64,000 bases of DNA from Marisa cornuarietis. Lineage: Eukaryota > Mollusca > Gastropoda > Architaenioglossa > Ampullariidae. The stretch is from positions 7,984,501 to 8,048,500 of the forward strand of contig SMMW01000001.1 of the NCBI GenBank assembly GCA_004794655.1. Direction: 5' to 3'. Below, one piece after another: positions 22,830 to 35,842 of the stretch. The notes under the pieces were generated by a model, which was given only the letters and a program-made list of their open reading frames with translations, was not told the DNA's origin and ran no database searches. Each line of letters begins with the position of its first letter. Position 1 is the first letter of the stretch. A program made the position numbers and the translations under genes.

Positions 22830-24847
22830 GTACACAGTGGCAGCATCACAACATCGGCTGCTTTCAGTGTTAAACAACAAAGCAGCACAGAACAAGAAAC
22901 AAAACTCATTGAAAAATGACTTACCCGGTTAATTGCAATCACACAAAATTATGTAATATTCAGAATAAGATAAACTTTTTAGTCATATTCAAGGTTTACA
23001 AGTCAGGGTGCCAAAAAACCCTGACCTATGTGAGTAATGCCTTTATTTTGTAGGAAAGTATTTGGTCGAGGGCAGGGGAGGGTGTGCAACAAGAAATTCT
23101 TGCCCCCTCAATAGGAACCCTCCATACGAGTACATGACGGGACAGACGCATATGCTTCTCGGCGGCTGCAAGCGGCCTATATGGACAATTTTGCAGAATT
23201 ATGCATCCATGTGACCTTCACCCCAAGCCGAGGGTAGACCACTTCCGGTTTGATGTTGCCTGTTGATACTCATAGCGTTTATCGACCATGTTGGCTCATA
23301 CAATAATAAAAAAATGATAGTCGACATTGCTGTTTACCTTAGTGAACAGTTCATTTCACTGCACAGCGACAAACAGAAAATTGTGCATTAGGAAAAAAGT
23401 TTTAATCTGTCTTCTCTTGGTACGTCTTAATTATAAACATATATTTTACAGACTCCAAACAGTTGTTTCGCTATGTTTTTATAGTGGCAGAACATAGTTT
23501 TCAGCACCTAATTACGGGCTGGGATTGCAAAAGTGTTAACACACTGTGGTGAACCAATAGCTTTACCAAATATAGCACGCTTATTTTTAAGCAGCTAATT
23601 TTGTATGGCCCGCGAATAATGTTATAAATATAAACAAAATGGCCCTTGGAAGAGAAAAGGTTTCCCACCCATACACCAGCAGTTCTAATGTGAAGGTTGA
23701 AAGTCACGTGACCATACAAATTGCACATTTTCTTATAATCCGCATGGCATTTCTTATCTGCACGCGTTTGCACGATTTTGCCCTAACACTCCAGCTTACA
23801 TTTTGTACTTTAAAAGTATTGATGCTTGAAAGGCTCTGAAAAAATAAATTATTTTAAAATACGTAACAATTTACCTTCTACAGTTGTTAGCCCCTATTTA
23901 TAAACATTACATACTGGCTGTAAATTTATTTTTATACATTTTTGTATGAAAACGTTGTATATGATCAAAACTATTTGAGGAGGTCACTGATTCAATCACA
24001 AAACAATAACTTTTATAATCACCAGCTATAAAATGAAATAAGTGTAATGACACGAACAGCATTATCTATATGTAACGATGAACAATTCAGAAATATCCGT
24101 ATGACGTATACAAAGCAAGTTTCCCCTCATTACATTTTTTTTAAATAAAAAGTTTCTCTTTTTTTACTTATTTACCTAATTTCTTTGTTTTACCGATGCA
24201 TTCTGATGCTACATTTTATATATATCGAGGAAGCCTTTCGTAACGAGAGATCTATTTATAAACAAAAATACAAAATATATTATTTTTCAGTGTAGTTTTT
24301 CGGAAACCACTATAGTAATACTTCTGTTAAATAATTTGAGTTTATCATCATAGTAGTGATAGTGATGTTTTTCCTCTCTGTTTACACTCATTTAGCCAAT
24401 GCTAACGGAAGGTCAAAATAAACAAAAAACAAATGTTTGTTTGCAATCTTGGAGAGACATGTTATACATAACATTTTTAGATGAACTAAGTCCTATTTCA
24501 TGCAATTTCTAATGTTTCAAGTAGCGTGTAGCGTTTTGCAGCAGCGAGTCTATTCAATCGTGAATTTGTATCACAAGACCGTTGCTGGACTAACCGTAAG
24601 TCATCAGCCACTGCGCATGCGCGAGGGATTCTCCTAGACGCCGAAAAGCGGACGACAGTTCTCCCGCAAGGAGGAACCGAGCTTATTTTTTTGATAGTAC
24701 AAAGAACGTTTTTTTTAAAAATAAAAATATTATAAATCATAAAAGTAACAGTAAAAGTACATTTGAAGATATAACAACATTGCGGTATTTGATGCACTTT
24801 GTAAGCCATGTCAGCGTCACCTTATCGCATCCTCTCGTAACCCACAG
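22830..24847. other. Unassigned AT-rich sequence
   Basis: AT-rich with only short ORFs. No repeat family or gene is recognised. Confidence 0.5.
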
Positions 24848-24920
24848 CACTGGCGCGGGATTTGAACCCCGACCGCCGGACGATCGACGGGTAGAGGATA
24901 TAGCAGCGGTCCGGGTGTTC
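24770..24920 (-). mobile_element. tRNA-derived SINE-like element
   Basis: On the minus strand a tRNA-like 70-mer (about 24,848-24,916) ends with an intact RNA polymerase III B box, GGTTCAAATCC (complement of 24,858-24,868), set in a GTCGGGG...CCCGCGCC T-arm-like stem. An A-box-like stretch (GCTGCTATATCC) lies about 40 nt upstream but is degenerate. The unrelated sequence that follows, to about 24,770, would be the SINE body. It is not a functional tRNA gene, because cloverleaf arms other than the T arm are not evident. Confidence 0.55.
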
Positions 24921-27900
24921 TCGTTCGTCAGCAGTCTTCGTCTCCACATAGCTCTGCGTGTCTGATTCATCCTGGGATAGCTGATTATCTCCGAAAGCAT
25001 AACTCACAACAGGATAACATAAACAACGTCGCCGTAACATGCGTCAGTCAAAGTCCGTTCCCCTTTATTTATTTATTTTTTAAAATGGAAGCAACCCGAT
25101 CGGAGGAGAGTGAACGCAGAATGGCGGAAATAGACTGAAATTCGAGTGGAATGAAAGGATGGGCCCCGGGGAAGGGATCGGACAAGGAGAGGCCTTTCAT
25201 GTAACAGACAGACGACCGTTTACCTCGCGTCAGATCCGAGTGGAATCCACATAGAGAATGCAGCTCTTTGATCTCGCCGTTGCACACACCTGAACTTACC
25301 TGACCAGTGACGTAGACTCAGTCATTGGAATCTCACGTCGACAGGGAGGTAGTATCCACATAACACAATGCACGTGAAGTCCAGCCACACACACACATTA
25401 GTGGTAGCCCTCCACTAACCCACACATATACATGCACAGAGACACACAGTTTCGTTATCCTGAAATTTTCGTATCCTGAGCAACACATACGGCTTCCGCC
25501 CAGGTGTTAAAACCTCAGGTAACTACTAGCAAGACGCTGTATAGCCTTCTTTCACAGCCGCCTGAAGCATTTCGTTAGCATCTGTCCTAGTGGGATGCTG
25601 ATGTCACACGAGGCCTGGAGAGGCGATGCTATTTTTACGCATGACTCAGCGCCAGTCAAATGATTACAACAGGATCGAGCCAACTCTGCAGCCCTCCACA
25701 CCAATTTCGAATTCTAAAAATACACCCAGCAATAATGTGCCCTCTCCTTCTTCTCCCACACCAAACCTCTTGTTTTATTTTCGTTCCTTCAATCTTCTTG
25801 TAGGTCTTCTAAAGGTCATGGCCCACTTTAGCCTTGTTTGCTTCTTTCAGGTGAATCGGAGCGAGAATACGATAAGCCAGTTATTTGCTTGAGAAGTCAT
25901 TATATAAAGTAAGCAGGTAGTCGGGACTTAGTGCACTTTCAGCCAGACTAATGAACACTTATTTTGACACGATTGTAGTGGAGGGTAAGGAGTCGGAAGA
26001 AAAATCAGGGAAGACGGGGTGGGGCGAAAGCACTGCTACAATTAGCAAAAGTTGATTAATTAAAATGGGAAGGACAATATCATGTTAACATTTGGTCCAG
26101 GCTCAATAAGTGCTGGCAAAATCGTGTTCTTTAAAACTCTTATGTTCATAATGTTAAAAAATGGTTACAGAAATTATAATCCGACATGCACAATAATTGT
26201 CTGTACAACTGCTGACTTCTTGGTGTATTTCTGTAGCTTAATGGCGTATCAATACATTGTTATAAATTCGATTTTTTTTGTTCATTTTGCAATTGCTTTT
26301 CCATAGTTTTTTTTAAACATCAGAACATATAGGGAGGGAGAAGTAGCCTACAAACATCCCAGAGAAGCATTTGCTGTATTCCTTCTGGTTCCTAGGGATG
26401 ACTTGCATATACACCTGTCAAACCTCGTTCAGCATTAAGCATTAAAGGTCACTTTGCTTTCAATCCCAATATCGTTGCTGCTGCCAAACGCACATTTTGA
26501 GAAAAAAAAGGTTTAAGAGTTTTATCTTTTATGTCATCTTAAATATTTTCTTCCAGTTATCATGTTACAAGAAGAGTCAAAACAGCGTTATTGGATTTAA
26601 TACACATGTAGATTACAGTCTATCATTAGTTTTTTTAATATAAAAATACAAGATTTTCGTGCCTTTAGACCTTTTGAAGTTTTACATCACATCCTCCCGC
26701 GGTTTCAGTTTCCATCCCGAAGCATTCGCCGTGTCAGAAAAAAATGAATTTAGAATATCCTAAAAATCTCTCTTGGGGATTTTGATGTAAATTTTTCCTT
26801 AAATAATCATTTAACCAATGTGGTTACTGAATACTAATGTCTAACTTTGGTTAATTACATACAAAAGATCTGGATGAGTTTTCAACCATCAGTTGCAATA
26901 CTGAAAAGAGAAAAGATCAGTATCTGCAGAATAAAGTGATGATTAACCATAGTTGAGCTATTTAGCTTCTGGCTACTTTCTTTTATTTTTGTGGTGTAGC
27001 GATGATGATGTAGAGCGAAATACAGAACGATTGTAAGCCAAGGTAGGTTTCTATTTCAAGCAGATAAGCCGGCCTTCAGCAGTGAGTGTGACACAGTATC
27101 AGACGCCGACTGTTGAGGGAACTGGGCAGTTGTGAGATAAGCCTTACATTAATTGTACCCCAACGCCAGCTACATTTTGTCCCCGTCGTTGAAGAAAAAG
27201 GGATTTTCTTATCTGCCAAATGTCAATTGAGCAAAAAAAAAAAAAAAACCCCAACAAAACCAAACATAACAAAAACCACGGAACAGCTCTACTCAACACT
27301 CAAAAACTCCGATGCCCATAAATCAAGAGCCTTTTCCTTGCATCACTGCAGTCCAGACTAGGTTGGACCTCTGTTAATTCGCTTCTATCGACTTTCTCTC
27401 TGCTCCATAAGAAGCAGCTTAGAACTGCGTGAATAGTGGCTAAAGAGAGAGAGAGAGAAGAGAGAGGAAGCCGATGATAACGTTTGAGCTGAACTCCAAG
27501 CTTTCTGCGTCTTCGTGCGCACATGTCGCCACCCATTCCCCCCTCCTTTATTCCTCCGTCTCTTTACTCCTTTGTCTCTACGATAAACCGCCAAAATATG
27601 ACGCGTGGAGGACCAACTTACGTGACGTGTGGAGAAAGTCTGACATTCCAGCCACTACGTGGCCGCACCGTAGCAAATGGCACCTCCGAGGTTTTGGACT
27701 CAAGGTCGCACCGGGGAGAACGCCTGAATGCCACACCTGAAATTAGCTCGGGTGGAATGCGGAAGGTATTCGGAAGGCAGAAAGGTGAACTAAACAAGCG
27801 CCTACGAAAACACACCCGCAGTCGGAAAACCCACGTGACTAGGGGCACCGCGCGCCACGGCCAGAAGATAACAAGCTGCTGACAGGCGGGAGAATCTCGC

Positions 27901-28852
27901 CTGAAGACTCGCGTTGACGCGTGTTAAGAACATCATGGCGTCTGCTTCTTTCAGAGAATCATGCGGAAGAAGGGAGTGCACTCCTATAGTCACACTGATG
28001 CTGATTATCACAAACGTCCGCCACAAAACGTTATCGTTTACTGCGACACCTCGAAATAGCCGCCACCATTTTTATCTGCAGGAGAATAGAATGAGACATC
28101 ATCACAATTTTGCAACAATATAATTTCGTAATGAACATTTTAATGCAAAATATTATCCGCTTCTTGTTTGTAGTCAGATTTGAAATGTGTCAGTGTAATA
28201 GTTCATTGCTGTTACACACTCGTTAGACGGCGCTTACGGAAGGAAGGCGTTAGATTAATAGAAGTTAAAAAGTATATCATCAGAATCATTATCATTGCTC
28301 TTCTCCTTCCCCGACTTTGATCAGTTGTACGCTAAATATAAAGTAGATACTTTATAAATCTGTACATAGTCCATGTTTTATCATTAATAGTTTTGTCAAA
28401 GAAGACTGTTTGCTTATATTTAATTCGTTCAGATTTGATCAGCTGATTTATCACTTTATCTTCAAATTAATGTTTTTGATATTCAAAGCCAATTAGATTC
28501 CCCCCTCCACTAAAGGGGTTTACTTCAGGACAGTGTTCACAACTAAGTGAGGCTAACATTCAAATCGGTGGCTTCCACTGAACGGAGGGGCTTCTCGAGT
28601 GATTCACCTTGATACCTAAACAAGATGTTTCTTGTACCTCTGATCGTATATAGGCATTAGGGGGAAGAGATGACGAACAATTCCTATTTATTGGTATAGG
28701 TGCTATATTAAAATCGATCATATTTTCAAAATTAAACTATCTTTGGTTACTGCTGCCGAATCCACAAAACTTCTTTATTAACAAACTACAATCAGTGAAT
28801 TCATTTGTGCCATCTGCAGTCCAGTTGCTCAATCTTAGATGAATTGTCAACG

Positions 28853-28853
<1 letters not shown>
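24921..28853. other. Unassigned sequence
   Basis: Contains an A16-type run near 27,233-27,248 and a GA run near 27,446-27,458. A GC-richer part at 27,590-27,900 has overlapping ORFs of 76-119 codons in three frames, none with a known domain. No gene is called. Confidence 0.45.
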
Positions 28854-28921
<68 letters not shown>

Positions 28922-28926
28922 TGTGT
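28854..28926 (+). repeat. Microsatellite (GT)n
   Basis: About 33 uninterrupted GT dinucleotides, then a TTTGTG variant. A short (TA)8 tract follows at about 28,970-28,986. Confidence 0.95.
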
Positions 28927-29043
28927 GATGTAGGTACATACTTGATTTCCCTGTTATTTTTTTGTTATCTATATATATATATATATGATATATGCTACTT
29001 GCCCACTTCTTTCTTTGTTGAACTAGAGCACATTCCCATATTC

Positions 29044-29089
29044 AATTGCCCACTGGGACAAATAAATTTGGTCATTGTCATTGTCATTA
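29044..29089 (+). mobile_element. Retroposon 3' end with (TCATTG)n tail
   Basis: CAATTGCCCACTGGGACAAA, a T-rich link and GTCATTGTCATTGTCATT end the segment. A copy in the opposite orientation lies at 52.1 kb, so this is a dispersed family. Hexamer tails after a fixed sequence are typical of non-LTR retrotransposon 3' ends. No protein-coding part is attached; the element is a short 5'-truncated remnant. Confidence 0.6.
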
Positions 29090-30236
29090 AATTCGCATTA
29101 AATTCGCATTGTTCCAGAAACCAGAAATAAAATCAGCAGAAAGTCAAGTACTAAATGCGTTTCAAACATTGGCCTGGGTATACCTCATGTGACATCGTCC
29201 ATTTCGATCTTAAAACTTTTGTGGATTAGAACACTGAAATACAGTAAACATCGATGGAAAAAGTTATTGAAGTACACTACCACAAAATAACCACTTAGAA
29301 TGGCTGAGTTCTCCGCTACCCTTTAAAAGAATAAATGTGCTTTGGAAGGAAGACTTCTATGCCCACAAACGCTTTAAAAATAAAGTTAGATATGGCAGAA
29401 AAGTTCTGAGCAGATCACTTCTATAATCCACATATTAAAATTGACGGAAAAAGATTTGTTTTTAAAGATTAGCTGAAAAAATATGCTTAGTATTAGAGAC
29501 TTTCTTGATAAAAAGGAATTTTCTTTATATAAGATTATTTTAAACAATTTTACCAACTAAGTATAAACGTTTTAGAATTTATGAGTTGTGTAGAAGCAAC
29601 TGCGGTATCTATCTGCGACAACACAAAAGTCGAGTTACAATTTTCCTTTACAAATATTGTCCCAAAGAAGATGCTCAAACATTTATTATAATATGCGAAC
29701 GAAGATGAATCAAACTGTTGTCGAAAATGGACTCAAAAACTGAAGAGCGAATTACACTTTAAAAGATTTTTCTGAAGTAAATCCAAGAAAGTAAGTAAAA
29801 TGGATTTTGTGTGTAGAGTATTGGTTACAAATATTATTTTTACAAGACATGAAAGTTTTAAGTAATAATTTGTGTATTTTTAGAATCAAGAAAAAAACTG
29901 TAAATCGCATGTTTATAAAATGAACTCATGTTCAAGAATTCTAGAGAGGATAAGAAAATAGAATTAATAATCAATAGTAATCATGCAAATGCTCTTAAAT
30001 TTATCACCACACGTATCGCATTTAGCTACAGTGAAGACAAAGTAATGGAACGAAGTAATAGCAAAGTTCTACATATATAAATCTAGATTTTATACAACCA
30101 CTCAAATTTTGTTTATATTCTAACACGAGTTCTACAGATAAATGGAGGTTGAAAGATATATATCTCGAAGGAATTGGCAAACTTCGATCAGCAGAGGGAA
30201 CCTTATAGAAACATCTTTTTGTTGTTGAACCTACTT
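29090..30236. other. Unassigned AT-rich sequence
   Basis: Strongly AT-rich, no ORF of note on either strand and no repeat recognised. Confidence 0.5.
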
Positions 30237-30505
30237 ACTTGCTTACTTAGCCCTCTTCGTAACTAGGTGGTACATAAGGCATCCACTAGAGACCTCCACT
30301 TTTGTCTGTCAGTAGCAAGTTTGGTTATGTCGTTCCAGGTTAGTTTCTGGTCTTTGAGTTCTTTCTCTACTGACCGTCGCCATGTTTCTATTGCCCGGCC
30401 ACGTTTCCTCTTGCCATCCGCTGTCCAGTGAAGGGCTATCTTGGGAGGTGCCTCTGGTTTCATTCTGCACACATGTCCGAGCCATCTCCATCTTCTTTTT
30501 TTAAT
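30237..30505 (-). mobile_element. LINE fragment: last about 80 codons of a reverse transcriptase ORF plus 3' end
   Basis: On the minus strand one frame reads RWRWLGHVCRM, then P..IALHWT, GKRKRGRAIETWRRSVEKEL, LTW.DITKLATDRQKWRSLV and DALC, then a stop. This is the characteristic C-terminal tail of LINE (RTE- or Jockey-type, APE class) polyproteins. The frame is unbroken. After the stop the element ends in a (TAAG)n-like tail (AAGTAAGCAAGTAAGTAGG) at about 30,237-30,260. Everything upstream of RWRW is missing, so it is a severely 5'-truncated insertion. It differs from the fragment at 11 kb (VFFGHVTRHD there), so two LINE lineages are present. Confidence 0.85.
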
Positions 30506-32139
30506 TATGGTTGTTATATTTGTGCAGCTGGCTCTTGTGAGGAGATCGTTATTGGTTATTATGGTTGGCCAGAATATCCTGAAAATTTTCCCCAGACATT
30601 TGGTGTGGATTTGTTGAACCTATGTAGATACACATTTTTCTACACTCGGGATTTTTTTGTCTCCCTTCTCTTGATGTAACCAAAACGATAAACATACACA
30701 AAGGGAGGAGGGGGAGAGAGAGAGAGAATGTATATTTTGTTATCGAGAAATCACCACCCTACCTCCTACCTCATATTTTTGTTCATTTATGTTCTTTCAC
30801 TAAGCCATTGAACCTTCACTAAAAAAAAATTTATGTTAAAGCTTGTACAAAATATATATTAAGTAGTACTGCTAATAAAAAAGGAAATAATTTGCTGGGT
30901 TTTGTTAGAAGCTCATGTTGAGTTTAGCGATAGCAGTCAGGCCCAGACTACATGGGCAGTGATCAGTACGAGAGTGAGCAAGCGTGATGCTAACCATGTT
31001 GTGAAGGCTGTCTGAACATTAGCATGAGAACAAAAGGGTTTGCATTCGCACAACATTATGCAGGCCAGAGGAAAAACACTATCGCTCATTCTCCAAAAAC
31101 GCTACAAGTGGAGAAGTATTTATATGCAAACATCAATTATGCAAATCTATGCAAACGTGTGCAGAAGAGAGCCACCCGTCGCCAGCTGTGCGCCGCAACC
31201 CAGGATTGGCACTACACTGACCATGTCATACATGGCACGCCAAGCACGGTGATATTTTCAAAAGAGAAGATTAAACATTTGTCTGCAATATTTTCTCCTT
31301 CTTTTGCGTCCCATCCTGACTGATTTCTCTTTCATGAAACACGTGGCTGTGGCAGGTTGTAGATAAAGCATTTTGCGACACCATGTTTGTTTTTGCAAAA
31401 AATAACAATAATAAAACGTTCTAGTTTTTTTTCCCCACAATCCTGATAAGAAAGTTTTAAGAGATGACAAATACGATCGTCTGAAGCACCGTGCTGTTCT
31501 TCGTTACCATACCCACTCCCCTCCTGTACTGATATAGTGTGTGTGCACTGGGGCTCGACTAGGAAGCATGGATGTATTACATGAATATTTATGTAGGCAT
31601 CCGTGAGTGAATGTGTTTCATTACTTTTAAGGGAAATTTTAAATCAACTTTGTGTGTAGAGTCACTTTCTTTCACGATTCTCTATGTACTTTGGTAACGT
31701 CTCGTCAAACTGTGGCATTTCTGATTTATCAGCGATGAGGAGGGCTTTTGACGCATTAATGACATCTGCTCGGACAATCCTTACGAAGTGTTTACAGACT
31801 GGTCGAAACCTTAATCTTTCTCGTGTAGCGGGCTGTTGTTCGTTGCCTTGGACACCACTTGATCCAAAGCTCAGCATTCTCCACAGGGGCTGCGTTACCC
31901 GGGTGCGCGGGAACTGGCTTCACAAGAGACCGCAAACTGACGTCCCCTACTCCAAGTGTTTTGCTAGGAAACCAGATGGGCACTGCATCCTTCTCTTCCT
32001 CATCCCACCACGACAGTGAAGGCAATACACGCAGCTCTCATTTCTACGGGCTTCGTGTTGAGAATGTAAACAAAGACAAATAAGGATAGTTAAACATGCT
32101 CAGAACAAAATCGGTATCCACAACTGGGGGACAGGATAC
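30506..32139. other. Unassigned sequence
   Basis: A GA run (about 30,708-30,727) and A/T runs only. ORFs near 31,024-32,083 overlap in several frames and have no recognisable domain. Confidence 0.5.
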
Positions 32140-32365
32140 GCCAGAAAGAAAGGTAAAAAGGAAGAGAGGGGTGGAGAGAGAGAGAGAAAGAGAAGGGTGG
32201 AGAGAGAGAGAAGGAGCAGGGGTGTTGGGGTGGAGAAAGAGGGGTTTCAAGGAGCATGGTGTAAGCCAAAACACTCCACACCAAGGCAGAAACAAGAAAG
32301 AAAAAGGAGGATTGAGAAAGAGAAGAAAAAAAGGGCCGCTGATTCAAAAGACGACCTCGTGGAGG
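32140..32365. repeat. Purine-rich tract, GA-type
   Basis: The plus strand is rich in GAGAGA, GGAGAGAGAG and AAGAAAGAAAAAGG. Its ORFs read Lys/Arg/Glu low-complexity protein. Confidence 0.65.
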
Positions 32366-32589
32366 TGAGGGAAGTCTAGCAACAAAGCCTCGACCTCACC
32401 AGTCTAAAGAGAGCCCCGCTAACAGGCTTATGAGAGACAACATCTCCCAGTGACGACAAACAGGAGGGTGGGGGAGAAGACGCCCCGGCGGCGGAGCCCC
32501 TGACCATATGCTCCTCCTTTACGCGTGTGGGTCGCTGGGCACGCGCGCACCTGGGGGCTGAACGTGATCCGTGGCCAGCATTTGATGCC

Positions 32590-32815
32590 ACATGCCACCA
32601 ACATGGCGCGACATGTCATTACGCTTCTTCTACGTGCCATTACGTCGCTGTCATAGGAAAACCATGGCCGCTACGTGCCGGTACGTCGCCGCCACGTCTA
32701 CAAAAGCGGAGCTTCCACATGCCTTGTCGCCGCTTGAAAACACGTTGCCGCTAAGTGCCATTGTTCGTTCTGCCGCCACACTTTCCGCGTCTCACGTCAC
32801 TCTTACGTGCCGCTT
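32590..32815 (+). repeat. Degenerate CpG-rich repeat (TACGTGCCATTACGTCGC-like)
   Basis: Words such as TACGTGCCATTACGTCGC, TACGTGCCGGTACGTCGC, GTGCCATT, TTACGTGCCGCTTG and GCCGCCACGTC recur at irregular intervals, giving an imperfect array with a base period near 16-20 bp. Many copies hold CACGT/TACGT cores that resemble E-box or CRE half sites. CpG content is high against AT-rich surroundings. Confidence 0.55.
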
Positions 32816-33173
32816 GATGGCGTGAAGCTGCCAGCAAATGACGGCTGCCTCCCAGGACGAAGTGGTTAAATAAAACTGCGCTAGATTAGTGATTTACAAC
32901 AACGGCTGGTGAACACAGCTCGCTCTCATATCACGTTACCACATCGATAAGACTTTAACCCTTGACAGTCAGCTCTTGTGCAGACCGCCTGCCAGAACAG
33001 GATAACCACCCTTCAGGAGTCTGCGATGATTGGTTTGTTATTTGAGTTTGACGCCAGTAAGTAAGGTTATATCACAGTGAAAGGCGTCTGCGAGCATTTA
33101 CTGATCTCATAATATAAATAAATAAATAAACGAAAGCCAAGTGCATGTTCTCGTAGTTTAAAAAACAGAAAAT
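32816..33173. other. Unassigned sequence
   Basis: No gene or repeat supported, apart from (AAAT)n near 33,114-33,130. Confidence 0.5.
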
Positions 33174-33222
33174 ACACACACACACACGCACGCGCGCGCG
33201 CGCGCGCACACACACACACACA
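33174..33222 (+). repeat. Microsatellite (CA)n(CG)n(CA)n
   Basis: CA repeat with a central CG block of about 16 bp (near 33,190-33,207). Alternating purine-pyrimidine DNA with a CG core is a strong potential Z-DNA site. Confidence 0.95.
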
Positions 33223-34270
33223 TTTTTTTCCTTCACCCCATGACCTACAACACCTGTCTAAAGCAAAGGTGGCCGTAAACGCAGTGAAATGTGAACACAT
33301 CACCCTATCAAGGCACGACTCTCTCCTCCACCTGTTTATGTGTCGCTACGCTGACCCTTGGATCTCTATTTATCTCACAAGATGTGAAAGACTTAAAAAA
33401 AAAAGAAAATTATAATTTGCGAATACGGTAAGAGCTACCCTTACAAAAAATAAACAAATCCAAAATCAGCGCAACAAAGTTTTGTAAAATATTTATCTTG
33501 TTTTTTAAAACTTTTTGTTTAATATTTTCACACTTCTCTTTTATATCTCACCCCAAGGTTGTATATTTTAAAAAATAGTCGTGTGAGTTGTTAATCTAAC
33601 GGTAATTAATGCAGATATCAAAATTACAATGTCTCAAATGCGTTCACAATCACACTTAGCCCCTGTTAACCACTGTTATGCCGACTAGATGCTGTAAGTA
33701 AGCATTTGAATTTACCTATTATATATTAGTTCTTTACCTGTTATATACTTGGCACGTTTCTTGTTTGTCTACTACTCGTATACTCCAAAATTTTTCGCGT
33801 TCCTCGTGTGAAGCTTTCATTAGGGTATGTTTATGTCCTGCAGCAGCCTCACACTACTCGCAAACAAAAGGAAAATAAGTTTAATAACAGCTATGATAGC
33901 AGTACTTGATGTCCTTCTGTAACTGCCGCGCCATGAACAAACGCTCATCTTCTGGCTGAGGACCAGACACGACAACCTTAACAACCACTCCAAGACGATT
34001 GGCATCAAGTGGAGCAGCGAACTACAACAATCCTTTCCGCTTTACCAAAGAGAAGGACAACAAATCTCCCTAGAATCAAGAAAGCTACCTTCCTAGAATC
34101 AAGTCATGGGGATTGACCACCGATCTACACCAGACGGCGCTGCCCGCACGAGACCGAAAAATCAGTTGAACACGGAAGACGATCCTTGCTGCTCTCTCTC
34201 TGTGGTCTGTGGTAAAGACCCTCACCGTTGTCTGTGTGTAGTTTTCTGTGTACATTCTTCCCTTGTTCTG
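33223..34270. other. Unassigned sequence
   Basis: AT-rich, only short ORFs. Nothing supported. Confidence 0.5.
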
Positions 34271-34279
34271 AGCAAACTA

Positions 34280-34375
34280 CTGGTGACATGCGGAGTAGTA
34301 GGCTCGAACTCCCGCTTTGTAAAGAATCCATCGATACCCTCCCTCTCCGTAGTGCAGCGCAGTTTGCAAATATCT
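34280..34375 (-). mobile_element. Possible tRNA-derived SINE fragment
   Basis: On the minus strand AGTTCGAGCCT (complement of 34,301-34,311) closely matches a B box (GGTTCGANNCC) and is bracketed by GCGGG and CTACT. About 45-50 nt upstream lies CTGCGCTGCACTACGG, a poor A-box-like region. Only one good promoter box is visible, so confidence is limited. Confidence 0.35.
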
Positions 34376-35775
34376 GTACACAAAAAAATTTAATCTATCG
34401 TTTATGCCACTTTATTATGGTTATGGGTTAACAGCCTTTGTTGAACAAAGTTACTGGTGAGGTCAGTCACTATACCTTGATCTCCCCGGCCTCTGACAGG
34501 TAAGCCACGGCGGCTTAATTACAGTCATCGAAAATGATTTTGAGTTTGCGGCCTTGATTAGTCAAATGAAAGGCGGTCTTAGAAGAGGGCGTGCTACTGC
34601 ACTCGATATGGTCTGTAAGAAGTAATTACTTGTGAATACAGTCGGCTCGAGCCAGGGCGCTGCAGCCGCTTAACTATGTAATCACGTATCACGCTCGACT
34701 TGACGCTCGGCATATGAATGTCTTCTAGTCGACTGGCGCCAAACACCAGACTATCATCCCAGGCGTAGCGGCGGCAACAATTTCCGTACGGGACCCCCCC
34801 AACCCCCTCTTCTCCCTGGACAACTAACTGCCGGTGACATGCCAGCCTCCTATTACACACCTTCGTCGCCCCTCTCCCACTCTATTGATTAATACGCAAA
34901 CTAGTGCCCCACGTGCGATAGATCAAACCTGACACCTAATCAATCGCCCGAGTTTGTGTCAACAACAAGACGGGGTGGGAGGGGGGGTAGGACGCCACGA
35001 GGCACACAGCATGCATGTCGAGTTGCACAGTCTGCAGTAAACAATCTGCTTTAGTCTTCACGTCCAGCGAACATCCTCTCTCTCTCCTGTTTAACGGGAT
35101 TGTTGGACGTTTCCGTATGGCGGGACTTCTGGATGGTGGGATGGCTGGACGTGACTGGTACTCCTTTTGAATGACGAGACTGAGGGTGTTCCCTGTATGA
35201 CAGAGCTGTCAGAACTGTCCTCTATCGACAACTTTTGGAACTTTGCGAGTGTCAGAGCTTTCGTGCGTAGCGGAACTGTTGAAACTTCACTTAAAATATA
35301 TTCGCCACGAGTGTTTCGTCAGTATATCCTAGCTTCCGAATATTCAAAACTGTGAACTCAAATACAGTTATTCGTTGGTTTTTCTGTTCACTGACATAAA
35401 GCCCTCAGGATTGTTGCAATCGTGGTTCATGTATAAATGCACGCGTGTGTTGAGATACACTCCCAGCACTGACATACTGACCCTCGACAACGTCAGGCTG
35501 ACTAGAGGAACCAGAGGACCATCACCTATCCCTACTGACACGTGTCACGTGATCCAGCAAGACTCTGTCCAGTGTTGGAGCCGGACACCAAGGCCTCAGA
35601 GAAGGCGAGAGACTACGCTATTGCCCTCCCTCCCAACCCTATGTACCTTTTGACCCGCAACAGTATTGTTTTGTGCTTCCATGACGAAAAGCCTTAGTGT
35701 GCACGTATGCGGGAGACATTTGAACACATGTGTATGTCTAATGCAGATCTCTAAAGATGATTATACAGCGCGTAT
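34376..35775. other. Unassigned sequence
   Basis: Holds C-rich (about 34,794-34,807) and G-rich (about 34,975-34,989) runs. ORFs up to 92 codons have no domain. Confidence 0.5.
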
Positions 35776-35776
35776 G

Positions 35777-35808
<32 letters not shown>

Positions 35809-35842
35809 ACACACACAAACACACACACGCACACACACACCT
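35776..35842 (+). repeat. Imperfect (CA)n microsatellite
   Basis: CA repeats interrupted by AAACA, AACA and CGCA. A separate CGTG/TG-rich patch follows at 35,923-35,956. Confidence 0.9.

Noticed and set aside
24848..24916. A functional tRNA gene on the minus strand
   Set aside because: Only the T-arm/B-box region is convincing; the D and anticodon arms do not form, so a SINE head is the better reading.
27474..27882. Overlapping 88- and 119-codon plus-strand ORFs plus an antisense one
   Set aside because: Three frames are open at once in a GC-richer patch, which points to composition rather than coding.
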